Below, piece after piece: positions 1 to 9,018 of a stretch of DNA of 64,000 nt (position 1 is its first letter; every line of letters begins with the position of its first letter). Source of the stretch: Rhodomicrobium lacus. GTDB taxonomy: Bacteria > Pseudomonadota > Alphaproteobacteria > Rhizobiales > Rhodomicrobiaceae. Under the pieces are notes generated by a model. The model did no database searches. It saw only the letters and a list, made by a program, of their open reading frames with translations, and was not told where the DNA came from. The position numbers and the translations under genes are program-made. The stretch lies in the NCBI RefSeq assembly GCF_003992725.1, contig NZ_RZNF01000002.1, forward strand, positions 496,001 to 560,000. The letters run 5' to 3'.

Positions 1-157
1 CGAGGCCTTCGACATGGTGAACACCATCGGGCGGCCGCTCTATCAGATGCTGATCCGCGACGAGAAGCGGAACTTCTGGGTTCGCCCCGAGGTGTACAGC
101 TACCCGCTGTTCATCTGCACGCGCCCTGACATGCTCATCACCGGGAAGAGCCAGTAA
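1..157 (+). CDS. 3' end of an upstream phage structural gene (partial)
   Basis: An open frame runs from base 2 to a TAA at 155-157 and gives about 51 residues ending in LITGKSQ. Its stop overlaps the ATG of the next gene (TAATG), the tight packing seen throughout this phage cluster. The preserved end is rich in aromatic and basic residues (RDEKRNFWVRPEVYSYPLF). I do not recognise the family. From its place ahead of the head-tail attachment gene it is probably a head or capsid protein, which is inference only. The start lies outside the window. Confidence 0.6.
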   Translation, partial: EAFDMVNTIGRPLYQMLIRDEKRNFWVRPEVYSYPLFICTRPDMLITGKSQ

Positions 158-474
158 TGTGGAAGGGCCTTCTCGATGACATGACCGCTGCCGTGCGGGA
201 CACCTTCGGGCAGGCCGTAACCTACACGCGGGCGGCGACGGGCGAGGTCTTCGACATCGTCGCGCCGTTCGATCCAGCTTACGCGTCAGTCGAGGCGGGC
301 GGCAGTATTCCCGTCACCATCACGCGGCCGGTGCTCGACATCCGCATCGCCGACATAGGCGGTCACGAGCCGGAGCAGGACGACACGGCGCTGATCGGGG
401 AGCGGCTTTACCGCGTCATCGACGCCGAGGCCTCATCCTCTGGCATGATCAAAGCGCATCTGCGGAAGGTGTGA
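157..474 (+). CDS. Phage head-tail attachment protein, gpFII/Gifsy-2-like
   Basis: This 105-residue protein begins MWKGLLDDM and contains a small beta-rich core in which a DIRIADIGGHEP segment is followed by GERLYRVIDAEA near the C-terminus. Size, secondary-structure pattern and position between a head gene and the tail genes fit the lambda FII-type attachment family found in Mu-like and Gifsy-like prophages. It would sit at the head-tail interface of the virion. Its ATG overlaps the upstream stop, and the next ATG follows its own stop by one base, so translation is likely coupled. The family assignment is by resemblance and position, without strong catalytic motifs. Confidence 0.55.
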   Translation: MWKGLLDDMTAAVRDTFGQAVTYTRAATGEVFDIVAPFDPAYASVEAGGSIPVTITRPVLDIRIADIGGHEPEQDDTALIGERLYRVIDAEASSSGMIKAHLRKV

Positions 475-475
475 C

Positions 476-925
476 ATGCATCCGCGAAAAACCTTGCGCG
501 CCGCCGCAGTCGAGATCATCCGCGCCGCCGGGACCGACGCGGCCCACCGCGTTTACAACTCCCGCGACTTCACGCTCAACACCAATTCGACACCGGCTAT
601 CGTCGTTTACACGCTCGGCGAGCGCATCGATTCCGATCAGCAGCATGAGGGCGGCTTGCGGCGGCGCGTCATGGACATGCGCGTCGAGTGCTACCACACC
701 GGCGACGACGGGGCAGACGCAGTCGATGAAATGGCCTGGCAGGTTGAGAACGCGCTGCGCGCAGCCCCGACGCTTGGCAACCTCGCGCTGACCACGCGCC
801 TCATCAATACCGACATGGCGTTCGCGGCTCAGGGGGAGTTCGCGCTCCATGCAGCCGTCATGCATTGGGACGTGACCTATTACACGCACCCATACGACGA
901 TGGGGGCGACGATGCAGGGGTTTGA
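476..925 (+). CDS. Phage tail-completion / minor tail protein (gpU-like terminator)
   Basis: The 149-residue product has an N-terminal helix (RKTLRAAAVEIIRAAG) followed by alternating beta segments (TPAIVVYTLGERID, RRVMDMRVECYH) and a C-terminal strand (HWDVTYYTHP). This is the layout of lambda gpU-like tail terminators that cap the tube at the head-proximal end. It lies between the head-tail attachment gene and gpV, as expected. A separate gpU of the P2 type is encoded at 11087, so the two proteins should not be confused. The next gene's best ATG (912) lies inside its last codons. Confidence 0.5.
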   Translation: MHPRKTLRAAAVEIIRAAGTDAAHRVYNSRDFTLNTNSTPAIVVYTLGERIDSDQQHEGGLRRRVMDMRVECYHTGDDGADAVDEMAWQVENALRAAPTLGNLALTTRLINTDMAFAAQGEFALHAAVMHWDVTYYTHPYDDGGDDAGV

Positions 926-1487
926 GCGGCGAGACGCCGAGATAACCGACCTCGCGCGGCGCGTGTCGAATACGGTGTTGATCGGCACAATCTCGCAATA
1001 CGACCACAAGCTCGCCCGCTATCGCGTCAAGGCCGGCGATCTTGAAACGGATTGGATCCCAGACACCCAAGCGAGGGCCGGGCGGACGCGCACTTATGAG
1101 GGGCGAGACAAGGGCGAGCAGGTCGTTGTCGTTTCGCCTTCCGGCGACCCTTCGCAGGGCGTGATCGTCGGCAGCATCCACACCGAAGAAAAGCAGGCTG
1201 CCGACAAAGGCAGCATCCATCGGCTGATTTATCCCGACGGAACGGTCATCGAATATGACGACGAAGCGAAGGCCTACAAGATGGCGGTCGCCAAGGGCGG
1301 CACGTTCACGCTCGAAATCGGAGAAGGCGTCTCGCTTGTCGCGACTGGTGACAAGCTCGCGCTGAAGGCGCCCGGCGGCATCACGCTCGAAAGCCCGACG
1401 CTCACGCACAACGGCAAGAACATCTCCTTCGACCACAAGCACACGGACGTCATGCCGGGTAGCGGACTGACCGGGGCACCGGCATGA
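912..1487 (+). CDS. V: Phage baseplate assembly protein V (spike hub)
   Basis: A 191-residue protein of the P2 gpV family, which forms the membrane-piercing spike at the tail tip. An OB-fold-like N-terminal half (VLIGTISQYDHKLARYRVK, then GEQVVVVSPSGDPSQGVIVG) leads into a repetitive beta-stranded C-terminus (SLVATGDKLALKAPGGITLE) and a histidine-bearing end (HNGKNISFDHKH). I chose ATG 912 because GGGGG at 902-906 is a well-spaced ribosome binding site. An in-frame ATG at 900 is the alternative. The stop overlaps the ATG of gpW in an ATGA arrangement. Confidence 0.85.
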   Translation: MQGFERRDAEITDLARRVSNTVLIGTISQYDHKLARYRVKAGDLETDWIPDTQARAGRTRTYEGRDKGEQVVVVSPSGDPSQGVIVGSIHTEEKQAADKGSIHRLIYPDGTVIEYDDEAKAYKMAVAKGGTFTLEIGEGVSLVATGDKLALKAPGGITLESPTLTHNGKNISFDHKHTDVMPGSGLTGAPA

Positions 1488-1822
1488 CAGGGGTAAGCGC
1501 CACCACGGGCAAGCCGCTGAACGGCATAGACCATCTGCGCCAGTCCATTCGTGACATCCTCACCACGCGGATCGGCACGCGCGTGATGCGCCGCGATTAC
1601 GGCTCCAACGTGCCGAACGTCATCGACTCGCCGGTCAACGACTTCTTTGCCGTCGATCTCTACATCGCGGTCGCCGAGGCGTTGGCGAAGTGGGAGCCAA
1701 GGTTCGCGCTGCGAGAAACTGCATTCGTCGCCAAGGGCGACGGTGTTATCGAGTTCACCTTCAAGGGCATTTACTTGCCTGATGGGCGCGCCGTGAGGCT
1801 CGAAGGGGTGGTGGTCAAATGA
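1484..1822 (+). CDS. W: Phage baseplate assembly protein W (GPW/gp25 family)
   Basis: At 112 residues it has the usual length of the gp25-like baseplate wedge family. The diagnostic stretch near residues 23-40 (IRDILTTRIGTRVMRRDYGS) matches the family core, in which an Arg-rich loop ends in RRDYGS. It builds the baseplate wedge together with gpJ and gpI. The start overlaps the gpV stop by four bases and the end overlaps the gpJ start by four bases, so V-W-J-I are probably translated as one coupled series. Confidence 0.9.
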   Translation: MTGVSATTGKPLNGIDHLRQSIRDILTTRIGTRVMRRDYGSNVPNVIDSPVNDFFAVDLYIAVAEALAKWEPRFALRETAFVAKGDGVIEFTFKGIYLPDGRAVRLEGVVVK

Positions 1823-2730
1823 CGACTGCTATTGATTTGTCGCGATTGCCATCGCCGAACGCGGTCGAGCCGCTCGATTACGAAACGATGCAGGCGTTAT
1901 TTCTGCAGCGCTTCCTTGTGGTTTGGAGCGCTGCTCGCGCCGAAGACCCCTCACTGCCATCTTACGATGTAGCAGGGCTTAATTCCGACCCCGTCGTCAT
2001 TGTCTCGCAAGCGTGGAGCTATCTGCGGCTGCTTGACCGCCAGCGGGTCAACGATGCCGTGCGGGCCGTGCTCGCGCCGACGGCAACGGATGCGGATCTC
2101 GACAACGTTGTGGCGCGCATCGGCGTGCAGAGGCTTGTCGTCGTGGCCGCGACCGCCACAACGGAAGCGGTCATGGAGAGCGACGCGCGGTTGCTCGCGC
2201 GCTATCTGCTCGCCTTCACGCGACCTGCTGCGGGCAGCGCGGAGCGTTACATCTATGAAGCGATGACGGCGTGGCCGCAGCTCCACCACGCGGCGGTGAT
2301 CGGTCGTGCGGTGCACGGCCGGCGCGGCGATGTCGATCTCGTGATCGCGGGGCCTTCGGGGCGCGACGCGACCGACGACGAGCTCGCGCTCGTGCGCGCC
2401 GCCACGAACAACACGACCGTGAAACCCGAGGCTACCAGCCTTTCGGTGCTGCGGGCCACGCGCGGCGTCTACGATGTGACAGGCACGATCATCGTGCCGA
2501 CCGGGCCTGATGCAGAGGCCGTTCGCGCCGAGGCTGAGGCGCGTATTCTTGCTGCCGGGCAGGCGCGCATGCTGATCGGGGCACAGGTGCCTCGCTCGGC
2601 ACTCGAAGGTGCTGCTTACGGTCTGTCCGTCACGCGGGTGGATCTGACCTCGCCCGCCGATATCCCGGCCGATCCCTACACGATCCCGATTCCGGGCGTG
2701 ATCGAGCTATCCGTCGAGGTGGCAGGATGA
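1819..2730 (+). CDS. J: Phage baseplate assembly protein J
   Basis: The 303-residue product starts with the typical gpJ opening (IDLSRLPSPNAVEPLDYE) and carries the family's central region (RLLARYLLAFTRPAAGSAERY), where an A-G-S-xE-xY element precedes the conserved alpha/beta part. The length equals that of P2 gpJ (about 300). Known role: wedge component of the contractile-tail baseplate, related to T4 gp6. It overlaps gpW upstream and gpI downstream by four bases each. Confidence 0.9.
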   Translation: MTTAIDLSRLPSPNAVEPLDYETMQALFLQRFLVVWSAARAEDPSLPSYDVAGLNSDPVVIVSQAWSYLRLLDRQRVNDAVRAVLAPTATDADLDNVVARIGVQRLVVVAATATTEAVMESDARLLARYLLAFTRPAAGSAERYIYEAMTAWPQLHHAAVIGRAVHGRRGDVDLVIAGPSGRDATDDELALVRAATNNTTVKPEATSLSVLRATRGVYDVTGTIIVPTGPDAEAVRAEAEARILAAGQARMLIGAQVPRSALEGAAYGLSVTRVDLTSPADIPADPYTIPIPGVIELSVEVAG

Positions 2731-3371
2731 CCGGGCGTGCTGGGGCTCGCGAGATTCTGCCGGGTGCGCCGGAGCCGTTCAAGGCTTCTCTCGCGGCGGC
2801 CATGACCGACGACCTGCCGGTTCCGATCGAGCAGGTGCCCGATCCGCGGACGGCGCCGGTGCATTTTCTGCCGTGGCTCGCCGTTCATGACGGCGTGCGG
2901 CTCTGGTTTCCGAACTGGTCCGAGGCTCGCAAGAGGCGGGTCGTTTCAGAGAGTCTTGCCGCAAACTTCGAGGTCGGTGCGCGCGCAGGGGCAGTGCGCT
3001 TTCTCAGCTACGTCGACGGTACGCTCGTTGACGCCGTGGCTTATCCGGCTCGGTTCGTCATGGGGCGTGCCGTACTCGGTCGCACGCCCATCGGCCACGG
3101 GCCATTCCTCGCGCGCTATCTCGTCCGCATCCGGACGGTCAAGCCCTCTCGCGCGTTCGTGATCGGCCGTTCGGCAGGCGGGCGAGCATTTCTGAAAACG
3201 CCAGACCGCATGCAGCGCAACCGCGTGCTGACCGCGCTACGCGCCGCCAAATCGCCGGAGACAGAATACCGCGTCGACCTCGCCCATATGCGACCGCTGG
3301 CGCTGTCCGACGCCCCGCCTCTCGACGGCACCCATTATCTCGGCCAGTTCGTGCCGCGCTCAAAATTGTGA
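2727..3371 (+). CDS. I: Phage tail protein I (baseplate wedge)
   Basis: A 214-residue gpI-family protein. The N-terminal part (LPVPIEQVPDPRTAPVHFLP) followed by LAVHDGVRLWFPNWSE is the family signature of the tail protein I domain, which links the baseplate wedge to the fibres. It ends with RSKL just before the fibre locus, and it is the last member of the V-W-J-I overlap chain. A seven-base gap with a GAGGA ribosome binding site separates it from the next gene. Confidence 0.88.
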   Translation: MTGRAGAREILPGAPEPFKASLAAAMTDDLPVPIEQVPDPRTAPVHFLPWLAVHDGVRLWFPNWSEARKRRVVSESLAANFEVGARAGAVRFLSYVDGTLVDAVAYPARFVMGRAVLGRTPIGHGPFLARYLVRIRTVKPSRAFVIGRSAGGRAFLKTPDRMQRNRVLTALRAAKSPETEYRVDLAHMRPLALSDAPPLDGTHYLGQFVPRSKL

Positions 3372-3378
3372 GGACGCC

Positions 3379-4785
3379 ATGACGAAGGTGGTACATTTCA
3401 GCGAGGCTGAGGTTGCCGAGTCCAGCGACTGGGAAAACGCATCACTCTACGCACGCGAGGGCGACGAGGCGATTGTCGGCGGCGCTATCGGCTACCCGCA
3501 CCATTGGGCTGGACATTCGATCTCGCAGACGAGCGCTATCGAGATAGCCATCAATCCAGGCGCGCTTTTCACGGGCGGTATCGTCTACCGCAACGAGGAG
3601 CCGATCTCAGTCAACCTGCAACTTTATCTACCTCTCGTGACCGGCGACAGGCGTTATGTGGCGCTGCTCTTGCGCGGCGAGGAGAAAACGGAGCAGGAGA
3701 GCCGTCTGTTCGAGGTGGATGCCGACACCGAAGAGACGGTTGAGCGCATGACGCCAAAGACCGGCCTTCGCCAGATCGTCTGCGTCGTTCAACAAGGTCT
3801 TACCTCACCAACGCCTGTCAAACCGGTGGTTGCAGCGGATCAGTGCTGTCTCGGCTTCGTCGAACTCTCGACGACCGGCATTGTCGCCATCGAGATGGAC
3901 AACGCGCGCAGGGTCAAAACCCTCTACGAACTCGTGATCGCGAACACGACGATTGCAGCGGCTTTACTGACGACCGGCTGGAACAAATTCTCGATCCGGC
4001 CGAGCCCCCTGGAGAGCGGCAAGCGCTATGCGTGGTTCACGGTCACGACCGGCAACCATGCGCTCGAGACGGTCTCCGGCAACAAATTCGCGCAAGGCTC
4101 GCAGTTTCATGTCACGGACGGTGCATGGGCGCAGGGTTCGACGACTGTCGACTTCGCGATGCGTCTCAATGCGGCTTCCTTCGCTTCGACCCGCACCGTG
4201 GTCGAGTTCCAGCCGTTGATCCTCGAAAACGGCATGACCGACATCCGCCTGTTGCACGCGGGCTGGACGCTCGGCGGCACAGCTATGACGTGGGAAATCC
4301 GCCCGAGCGACGCGGATGAGTGGCGGCCGCTGAACGATACCATCGGAGAGCGCACACCGCTCGCCGGTCTGCCGCCTTTGGTGCGCCTGCGAGCTGTGTT
4401 CACGGGCACGACAGACCTGCAACCGGCGATCATCCTCGACGCCTATGCACGCGGCATGACGTTCCGACCCCGCGGCGACATGCAGGCGGTGTCGATCGAG
4501 CACCAATTCGGGCTGTCGTCGCAGACAATCCAGGTCGAGGCGGTCATCGACCAATACGATCCGCAGAAGCACACGGTCTCACCGAAACTGATCGTCGGCG
4601 GCACGGTGCTGACGCCGACGACTTGCGTCATCACGCCGGACCTTGTGAGCGACAAGAAAAAAACGTGGCTCGCGACGTATTTGCTCGGCGCGCCTGCCAC
4701 ATCTGCGCGGGTCCGGCTCGACATGACGACGACCGAAGTGACCGACATCCCGTTTATCCAGAACATCGCGTACTACGCATTGTGA
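3379..4785 (+). CDS. Phage tail fibre-region protein, unknown fold
   Basis: This 468-residue protein sits where P2 phages carry the fibre gene H. It has no collagen-like or coiled-coil repeats and is composed mainly of predicted beta strands with many Thr, Val and Tyr residues (for example TSAIEIAINPGALFTGGIVY). That suits a structural adaptor or receptor-binding protein between gpI and the coiled-coil fibre at 4965. No catalytic motif was seen. GAGGACGCC just upstream gives a convincing start. I do not recognise a named family. The role is inferred from position. Confidence 0.6.
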   Translation: MTKVVHFSEAEVAESSDWENASLYAREGDEAIVGGAIGYPHHWAGHSISQTSAIEIAINPGALFTGGIVYRNEEPISVNLQLYLPLVTGDRRYVALLLRGEEKTEQESRLFEVDADTEETVERMTPKTGLRQIVCVVQQGLTSPTPVKPVVAADQCCLGFVELSTTGIVAIEMDNARRVKTLYELVIANTTIAAALLTTGWNKFSIRPSPLESGKRYAWFTVTTGNHALETVSGNKFAQGSQFHVTDGAWAQGSTTVDFAMRLNAASFASTRTVVEFQPLILENGMTDIRLLHAGWTLGGTAMTWEIRPSDADEWRPLNDTIGERTPLAGLPPLVRLRAVFTGTTDLQPAIILDAYARGMTFRPRGDMQAVSIEHQFGLSSQTIQVEAVIDQYDPQKHTVSPKLIVGGTVLTPTTCVITPDLVSDKKKTWLATYLLGAPATSARVRLDMTTTEVTDIPFIQNIAYYAL

Positions 4786-4792
4786 GGGCTTC

Positions 4793-4993
4793 ATGGCTGC
4801 GAAAACCAAACCTGCCAAAGCGTCAGCCTACGAGGCGGAGGTCGATTACCGCATCACCCTTGCTCGGCTCGTCAAGCTGGGCGGCACTGTAGCTTTGCCG
4901 CCGCGCGGCGAGATCACGGTGAAGGGGGCTGCGCTCACGCAAATCATCGAGGAGTACGGAGCCGATGTCATCGTCTCTGCCGAGCGCGTCTGA
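4793..4993 (+). CDS. Small phage protein of unknown function in the fibre locus
   Basis: A 66-residue protein with a Lys/Ala-rich start (MAAKTKPAKASAYEAEVDYR) and a compact ending that looks like a small beta/alpha domain (GEITVKGAALTQIIEEYG). It starts eight bases after the preceding stop, and its 3' end overlaps the next fibre gene by 29 bases. Position and codon use fit a real phage gene, perhaps a connector or chaperone for the fibre. No family was recognised. Confidence 0.5.
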   Translation: MAAKTKPAKASAYEAEVDYRITLARLVKLGGTVALPPRGEITVKGAALTQIIEEYGADVIVSAERV

Positions 4994-6383
4994 CGACTAT
5001 AAGGCGCCGCATAAACTCGACCTGTCGCGCGCCGTTTGGGATGCGGTCTTCGGAAGCATAGGCGAGCGGCTCCGCGCGCTGGAGGCTGTCAAGGCCGACT
5101 GGGAAAGTCTGATCTCGGTTGGCACAGGCCAAGCGCTCGCCGTGATCCGCGAGAACGTCGAGCCTCATCTCGCGGCGCTCACCGCGACTATATCGCAGCT
5201 CCAGAGCGACGTGCACGAGGCCGAGGACGTTATTGCGGCACTGATCCGCGGCAGCGTGCCGATGGGCACGGTGAAGGGGCTTGGTGCTGCTTTGCTGGCA
5301 AAGGCGGACGCGGAGGCGACGAGCGCCGCCTTGTCGGCGCTAAATACCCTCGTCGCGACAAAAGCTGCGTCTGCGGATGTGGCGGAGGCGCTCCTACTCA
5401 AGGCGGACGCAGCGGCCACCAACGCCGCGCTAGCCTCGAAAGCGGACGCGGCGGGCACCTCCATCGCGATAGCTTCTGGCGCTCGCGGGTTTGTAAACGC
5501 CTTCCGCAACGGGGGTTTTACCGTCGCACAGCGCGGCACGTCGGGTTCGGTCGCCGCCGGCGCGACAGCCTACGCGCTCGACGGCTGGCAGATCTCGGCG
5601 GGTGGCGCTGCGGCTGCTTGGTCGCAGGTTTGGAATACCGGGATTGCGGGCGCGTCGCTCCGGATCAACCGCGCCTCGGGGTTGACCGCCTGCACGCTGC
5701 AACAGCGCATCGAGAGCTATCTATCGGCCCAATTGCTGACCTACGCGCTTGTGGCGCAACCGGTCACGGTGCAATGGGTAGTCTATAATGGCACCGCGAC
5801 GGCGATCACGCCAAAGATAGCGGCGGGCTACGCCTCGGCGCGAGACAATTTCGGGACAGTGACGTCGGACCTCGACGCGACCAATCTGCAGCCAATCGCG
5901 GCGGGCGCGGCGGGTGTTGTCTCCTACACGTTTACGCCGGGCGTCAGCATCGCCAACGGGCTGCAAATCCAATTGCAATTCGGGCCAGCGCTCAACGCCG
6001 CGAGCGGTTACGTCCAGATCGGGCGCGCGGATATCCGCGCCTCACCGGGTATTGCGACGGGGCCGAATAGCGCCCCGCCACCTCCGGAAACGCGCGACCC
6101 CGCAATAGAGAAAACGCTGGCGGCACGGTACTACTCAACTGTGCCCGCGAATTTACTATCTAACGGCGCAACCGCGTTCGGCGGGTGTGTGGTAACTGTC
6201 CCCATACAGATGAGGGCGGCACCCACTGTGCTCAGCGTCGTTTCCACGTCTGCGTCGAGTTGGGACAGCCCTACTGTGCTAAATACGGAGGTATTTAGTG
6301 ATAGAGTTGTGATTTGGCCGCCAACCACCAAAGTATTGGGGGCGTATAATAAGGCGATCATTGAATTATCGGCGGAACTATAA
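4965..6383 (+). CDS. Phage tail fibre protein with coiled-coil repeats
   Basis: The 472-residue product has three visible parts. Residues 1-70 form an adaptor-like start. Residues 70-175 hold Ala-rich heptad-like repeats built on a recurrent KADA(E/A)AT(S/N)AAL unit ([34 protein letters not shown]). Residues 180-472 are a beta-rich distal domain beginning [20 protein letters not shown]. The repeats suggest a trimeric shaft that carries a receptor-binding tip. Bases from about 6130 onward are clearly more AT-rich than the rest and contain a perfect inverted repeat (6279-6298), which suggests exchange of the tip module. The next gene begins two bases after its stop. Confidence 0.75.
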   Translation: MSSSLPSASDDYKAPHKLDLSRAVWDAVFGSIGERLRALEAVKADWESLISVGTGQALAVIRENVEPHLAALTATISQLQSDVHEAEDVIAALIRGSVPMGTVKGLGAALLAKADAEATSAALSALNTLVATKAASADVAEALLLKADAAATNAALASKADAAGTSIAIASGARGFVNAFRNGGFTVAQRGTSGSVAAGATAYALDGWQISAGGAAAAWSQVWNTGIAGASLRINRASGLTACTLQQRIESYLSAQLLTYALVAQPVTVQWVVYNGTATAITPKIAAGYASARDNFGTVTSDLDATNLQPIAAGAAGVVSYTFTPGVSIANGLQIQLQFGPALNAASGYVQIGRADIRASPGIATGPNSAPPPPETRDPAIEKTLAARYYSTVPANLLSNGATAFGGCVVTVPIQMRAAPTVLSVVSTSASSWDSPTVLNTEVFSDRVVIWPPTTKVLGAYNKAIIELSAEL

Positions 6384-6384
6384 A

Positions 6385-6756
6385 ATGTATACACTGACAC
6401 ATAGCGGTGCTGTTCGCCGCGATGATGGAGCCGCGATACCAGCCGATGAGGCGAATTCGGACTGGCAGCGCTATCAGGAGTGGCTGGCGGCGGGGAACAC
6501 GCCCGCCCCAACGCCCGAAATCCCGGAGCCGGTGCCGTCGAGCGTCTCGCCGCTGCAGCTCGTTCGCGCGCTGCGGCGGGCGGGCCTCAAGGAGGCGTTC
6601 GAGGCGGCGCTCGCGGCGAACTCTGAGGCGAGCGAGGATTTCGCTCTCGCCCGCGAGATCGAGCGAGACGACCCGATGGTTGCCTCAGTAGCGAGCGCAC
6701 TCGGCAAGAGCGCGGTCGAGGTCGACAACATCTTCCGGCTTGCCGCGACGCTCTAA
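6385..6756 (+). CDS. Phage tail fibre assembly / accessory protein
   Basis: A 123-residue protein from ATG 6385; an upstream in-frame TTG at 6361 would lie inside the fibre gene. The N-terminal half contains [17 protein letters not shown]-like text (here [17 protein letters not shown]), common in fibre-assembly and small tail accessory proteins. A Pro-rich linker then leads to a helical domain ([21 protein letters not shown]). It is probably a chaperone or accessory partner of the fibre encoded immediately upstream. The precise function is not shown by the sequence. Confidence 0.6.
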   Translation: MYTLTHSGAVRRDDGAAIPADEANSDWQRYQEWLAAGNTPAPTPEIPEPVPSSVSPLQLVRALRRAGLKEAFEAALAANSEASEDFALAREIERDDPMVASVASALGKSAVEVDNIFRLAATL

Positions 6757-6827
6757 GCGATATCGTGGAATGCGCGGCGCGCGCGCCTCGTTTACACCGT
6801 GTCAACTCGGACTATTGGAGTCGACAC

Positions 6828-8231
6828 ATGACGACGGACTTTCTGCACGGCGTTGAGGTTATCGAGATTGACGACGGCCCGCGCCCGGTTCGCACCGTCC
6901 GCTCGTCCGTTATCGGCATCGTCGGCACCGCCGAAAATGCCAAACTTTCCGAATTCCCGCTCGACACCCCGGTGCAGATCGCGGGCTCGCGCGCCAAGGC
7001 TGCGCTCCTCGATACGGTCGGAACTGGACTTGGAACGTTGCCCGGTGCGCTCGACCAGATCTTCGACCAGATCGGCGCGGTTGTCGTCGTCATCCGCGTC
7101 GCCGAAGGCGATGATGGCGACGAGACGGTAGCGAACGTCATCGGCGGCGTTGCGCCCGATGGTTCTTACAAGGGCGTGCACGCGCTGCTCGGCGCTCAGT
7201 CTCGTCTCGGTGTCACCCCGCGCATTCTGATCGCGCCTGGCTTCACCGGCGACCGGCCGGTCGGCGTGGACCGCATCCAGCTTTCGAACGGCGGCGCGAA
7301 TTATACGCACGCGACCGTCACGCTCACGGGCGGGGGCGGCACGGGCGCCGAAGCCGAAGCCGTCATTTCCGGCGGCATCATCACATCCATCGTGGTCACC
7401 AAGCCGGGGCGCGGCTACACGAACGCGCCTGCTGTGGCCATCGCGGGCGACGGCGCGGGCGCGGCCGCAACGGCCGTCACCGGCCCGTCTGCAAACCCGG
7501 TTGTCGCCGAACTCGTCGGCATCGCCGAGCGTCTGCGCGCGGTGGTCATCGCTGACGGCCCGAACACCACCGATGAAGCGGCCGTTCAGTACGCGGGCGA
7601 CTTCGGGTCGAAGCGCGTCTATCTGGTCGATCCGTTCGTCAAGGTTCAGCGCGCCACGAACATCGTCAACGTGCCGACGAGCGCCTGTGTGGCGGGCCTC
7701 ATCGCTAAGAGCGACAATGATCGGGGCTTCTGGTGGTCGCCGTCGAACCAGAATATCAACGGCATCCTCGGCACCGCACGGCCTATCGACTTCGCTCTTA
7801 GCGATGCGAATAGCCGCGCGAACCTCCTCAACGAGATGAAGGTCGCGACCGTCATTCGCGAGGACGGCTACCGGCTGTGGGGCAACCGCACGCTTTCATC
7901 CGACGCCAAATACGCTTTCTTGGCCGTGGTTCGCACCGCCGACATGATCAACGATTCCATCCTGCGCGCGCATCTGTGGGCGGTCGACCGGGGTATCACG
8001 AAGACCTACTTCGATGACGTGTCCGAAAGCGTTCGCGCCTACCTCCGCACGCTCACATCGCTCGGTGCCATCCTCGGCGGCGATTGCTGGCCCAACCCGG
8101 ATTTGAACACGCCCGACAGCATCTCTGATGGACACGCTGTCTTCGACTTCGACTTCACGCCGCCCTATCCGGCCGAGCGCGTCACGTTCCGCTCGCACCT
8201 TGTCAACGACTACCTCGAGGATCTGGTGTAA
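6828..8231 (+). CDS. FI: Contractile tail sheath protein FI with an inserted beta domain
   Basis: The P2 FI-type sheath. I chose ATG 6828 ([14 protein letters not shown]) over the upstream frame extension because GGAG lies at 6817-6820 and the family starts this way. At 467 residues it is about 70 longer than P2 FI. The C-terminal half holds typical sheath text ([20 protein letters not shown], then RPIDFAL and NVLR-like segments). Residues about 145-225 contain a tandem GGxxYTxA/GTGAxAxA beta-repeat that is not part of the sheath core and is probably displayed on the outside of the tail. Its stop overlaps the tube gene start. Confidence 0.92.
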   Translation: MTTDFLHGVEVIEIDDGPRPVRTVRSSVIGIVGTAENAKLSEFPLDTPVQIAGSRAKAALLDTVGTGLGTLPGALDQIFDQIGAVVVVIRVAEGDDGDETVANVIGGVAPDGSYKGVHALLGAQSRLGVTPRILIAPGFTGDRPVGVDRIQLSNGGANYTHATVTLTGGGGTGAEAEAVISGGIITSIVVTKPGRGYTNAPAVAIAGDGAGAAATAVTGPSANPVVAELVGIAERLRAVVIADGPNTTDEAAVQYAGDFGSKRVYLVDPFVKVQRATNIVNVPTSACVAGLIAKSDNDRGFWWSPSNQNINGILGTARPIDFALSDANSRANLLNEMKVATVIREDGYRLWGNRTLSSDAKYAFLAVVRTADMINDSILRAHLWAVDRGITKTYFDDVSESVRAYLRTLTSLGAILGGDCWPNPDLNTPDSISDGHAVFDFDFTPPYPAERVTFRSHLVNDYLEDLV

Positions 8232-8737
8232 TGGCTCTCATCGCTCTCCCGCGCCAGCTGAAGAACTTCAACCTCTATGTCGATGGCGAGTCCTTTGCTG
8301 GCAAGGCGGACACCATCACGCTTCCAGCCCTTAACTTCGTGGTCGAGAAGCACCGCGCAGGCGGCATGGATGCGCCGCGCGGCATCGAGCTCGGCATGGA
8401 AGAGCTGAAGCTCTCCTTCGTCATCTCGGACCTCGGCCCGCAGATGCTTTCCTTGCTCGGCAAGGATGGCGTGGCGGTGGTCGCGCGCGGCTCCGTGCAG
8501 GCGCAAGGCTCTGACGCGGAGCCGGTGGTCATCAATATGCGCGGGCTGTTTCGCGGGCTGGAAAGCTCCGCCTGGACGCTCGGAGCGAAGAGCTCGCGCA
8601 CCGTGAACGTCGACCTCAGCTACTTCCGCTACCGCCAGAAGGATGTCGAGTACTGCGAAATCGACATCGACAACATGATCCGCACCATCGGCGGCGTGGA
8701 TCAACTGGCGGCGCATCGCACGAACATCGGACTGTAG
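8231..8737 (+). CDS. FII: Major tail tube protein FII
   Basis: At 168 residues it matches the P2 FII tube family (about 170). The start [19 protein letters not shown] and the ending in KDVEYCEIDIDNMIRTIGG are typical, because P2-like tubes end with a conserved D-x-x-x-x-R-x-I/V-x-G segment. It polymerises as hexameric rings inside the sheath. Its ATG shares bases with the FI stop, consistent with coupled, stoichiometric production of sheath and tube. Confidence 0.92.
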   Translation: MALIALPRQLKNFNLYVDGESFAGKADTITLPALNFVVEKHRAGGMDAPRGIELGMEELKLSFVISDLGPQMLSLLGKDGVAVVARGSVQAQGSDAEPVVINMRGLFRGLESSAWTLGAKSSRTVNVDLSYFRYRQKDVEYCEIDIDNMIRTIGGVDQLAAHRTNIGL

Positions 8738-8745
8738 AGGAAGCC

Positions 8746-9018
8746 ATGGCAGCACCGGCCAAAGAGACGATCTACAAACTCCTCGTGCCCGTCACGTTCG
8801 AGGGCAGCGAGCGCACCGAAATCAAGCTGCGCCGCGTCAAGGCGCGCGACATCCGCGATCTCGAGCGCGAGGACGCTGGCAGCGCGCAGACGTTCTTTCT
8901 GATCTCGCGGTTGTCCGGCTGGCCGCCCGAGGGCGTCGAGGAAATGGACGCCGCCGATATCGAGGGGGTTGCGACGATCATCGAGGGTTTTATCGGGAAG
9001 AAGCGGCCTCGGCGCTGA
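8746..9018 (+). CDS. E: Tail assembly chaperone gpE (unshifted product)
   Basis: A 90-residue gpE-like chaperone (YKLLVPVTFEGSERTEIKLR, then RVKARDIRDLERE) encoded between tube and tape measure, the invariant site of tail-assembly chaperones. AGAGGAAGCC gives a strong ribosome binding site. Codons 81-82 (GGT TTT, 8986-8991) lie in a GGGTTTT heptamer that allows a -1 shift into a second frame. That longer product is listed separately. The unshifted version ends at the TGA 9016-9018. Confidence 0.85.
   Translation: MAAPAKETIYKLLVPVTFEGSERTEIKLRRVKARDIRDLEREDAGSAQTFFLISRLSGWPPEGVEEMDAADIEGVATIIEGFIGKKRPRR

Noticed and set aside
6279-6298. Inverted repeat with a four-base loop at the end of the fibre gene, as in diversity-generating retroelements
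   Set aside because: No reverse transcriptase, template repeat or adenine-biased variable region is visible in the window, and the protein end does not look like a C-type lectin fold.
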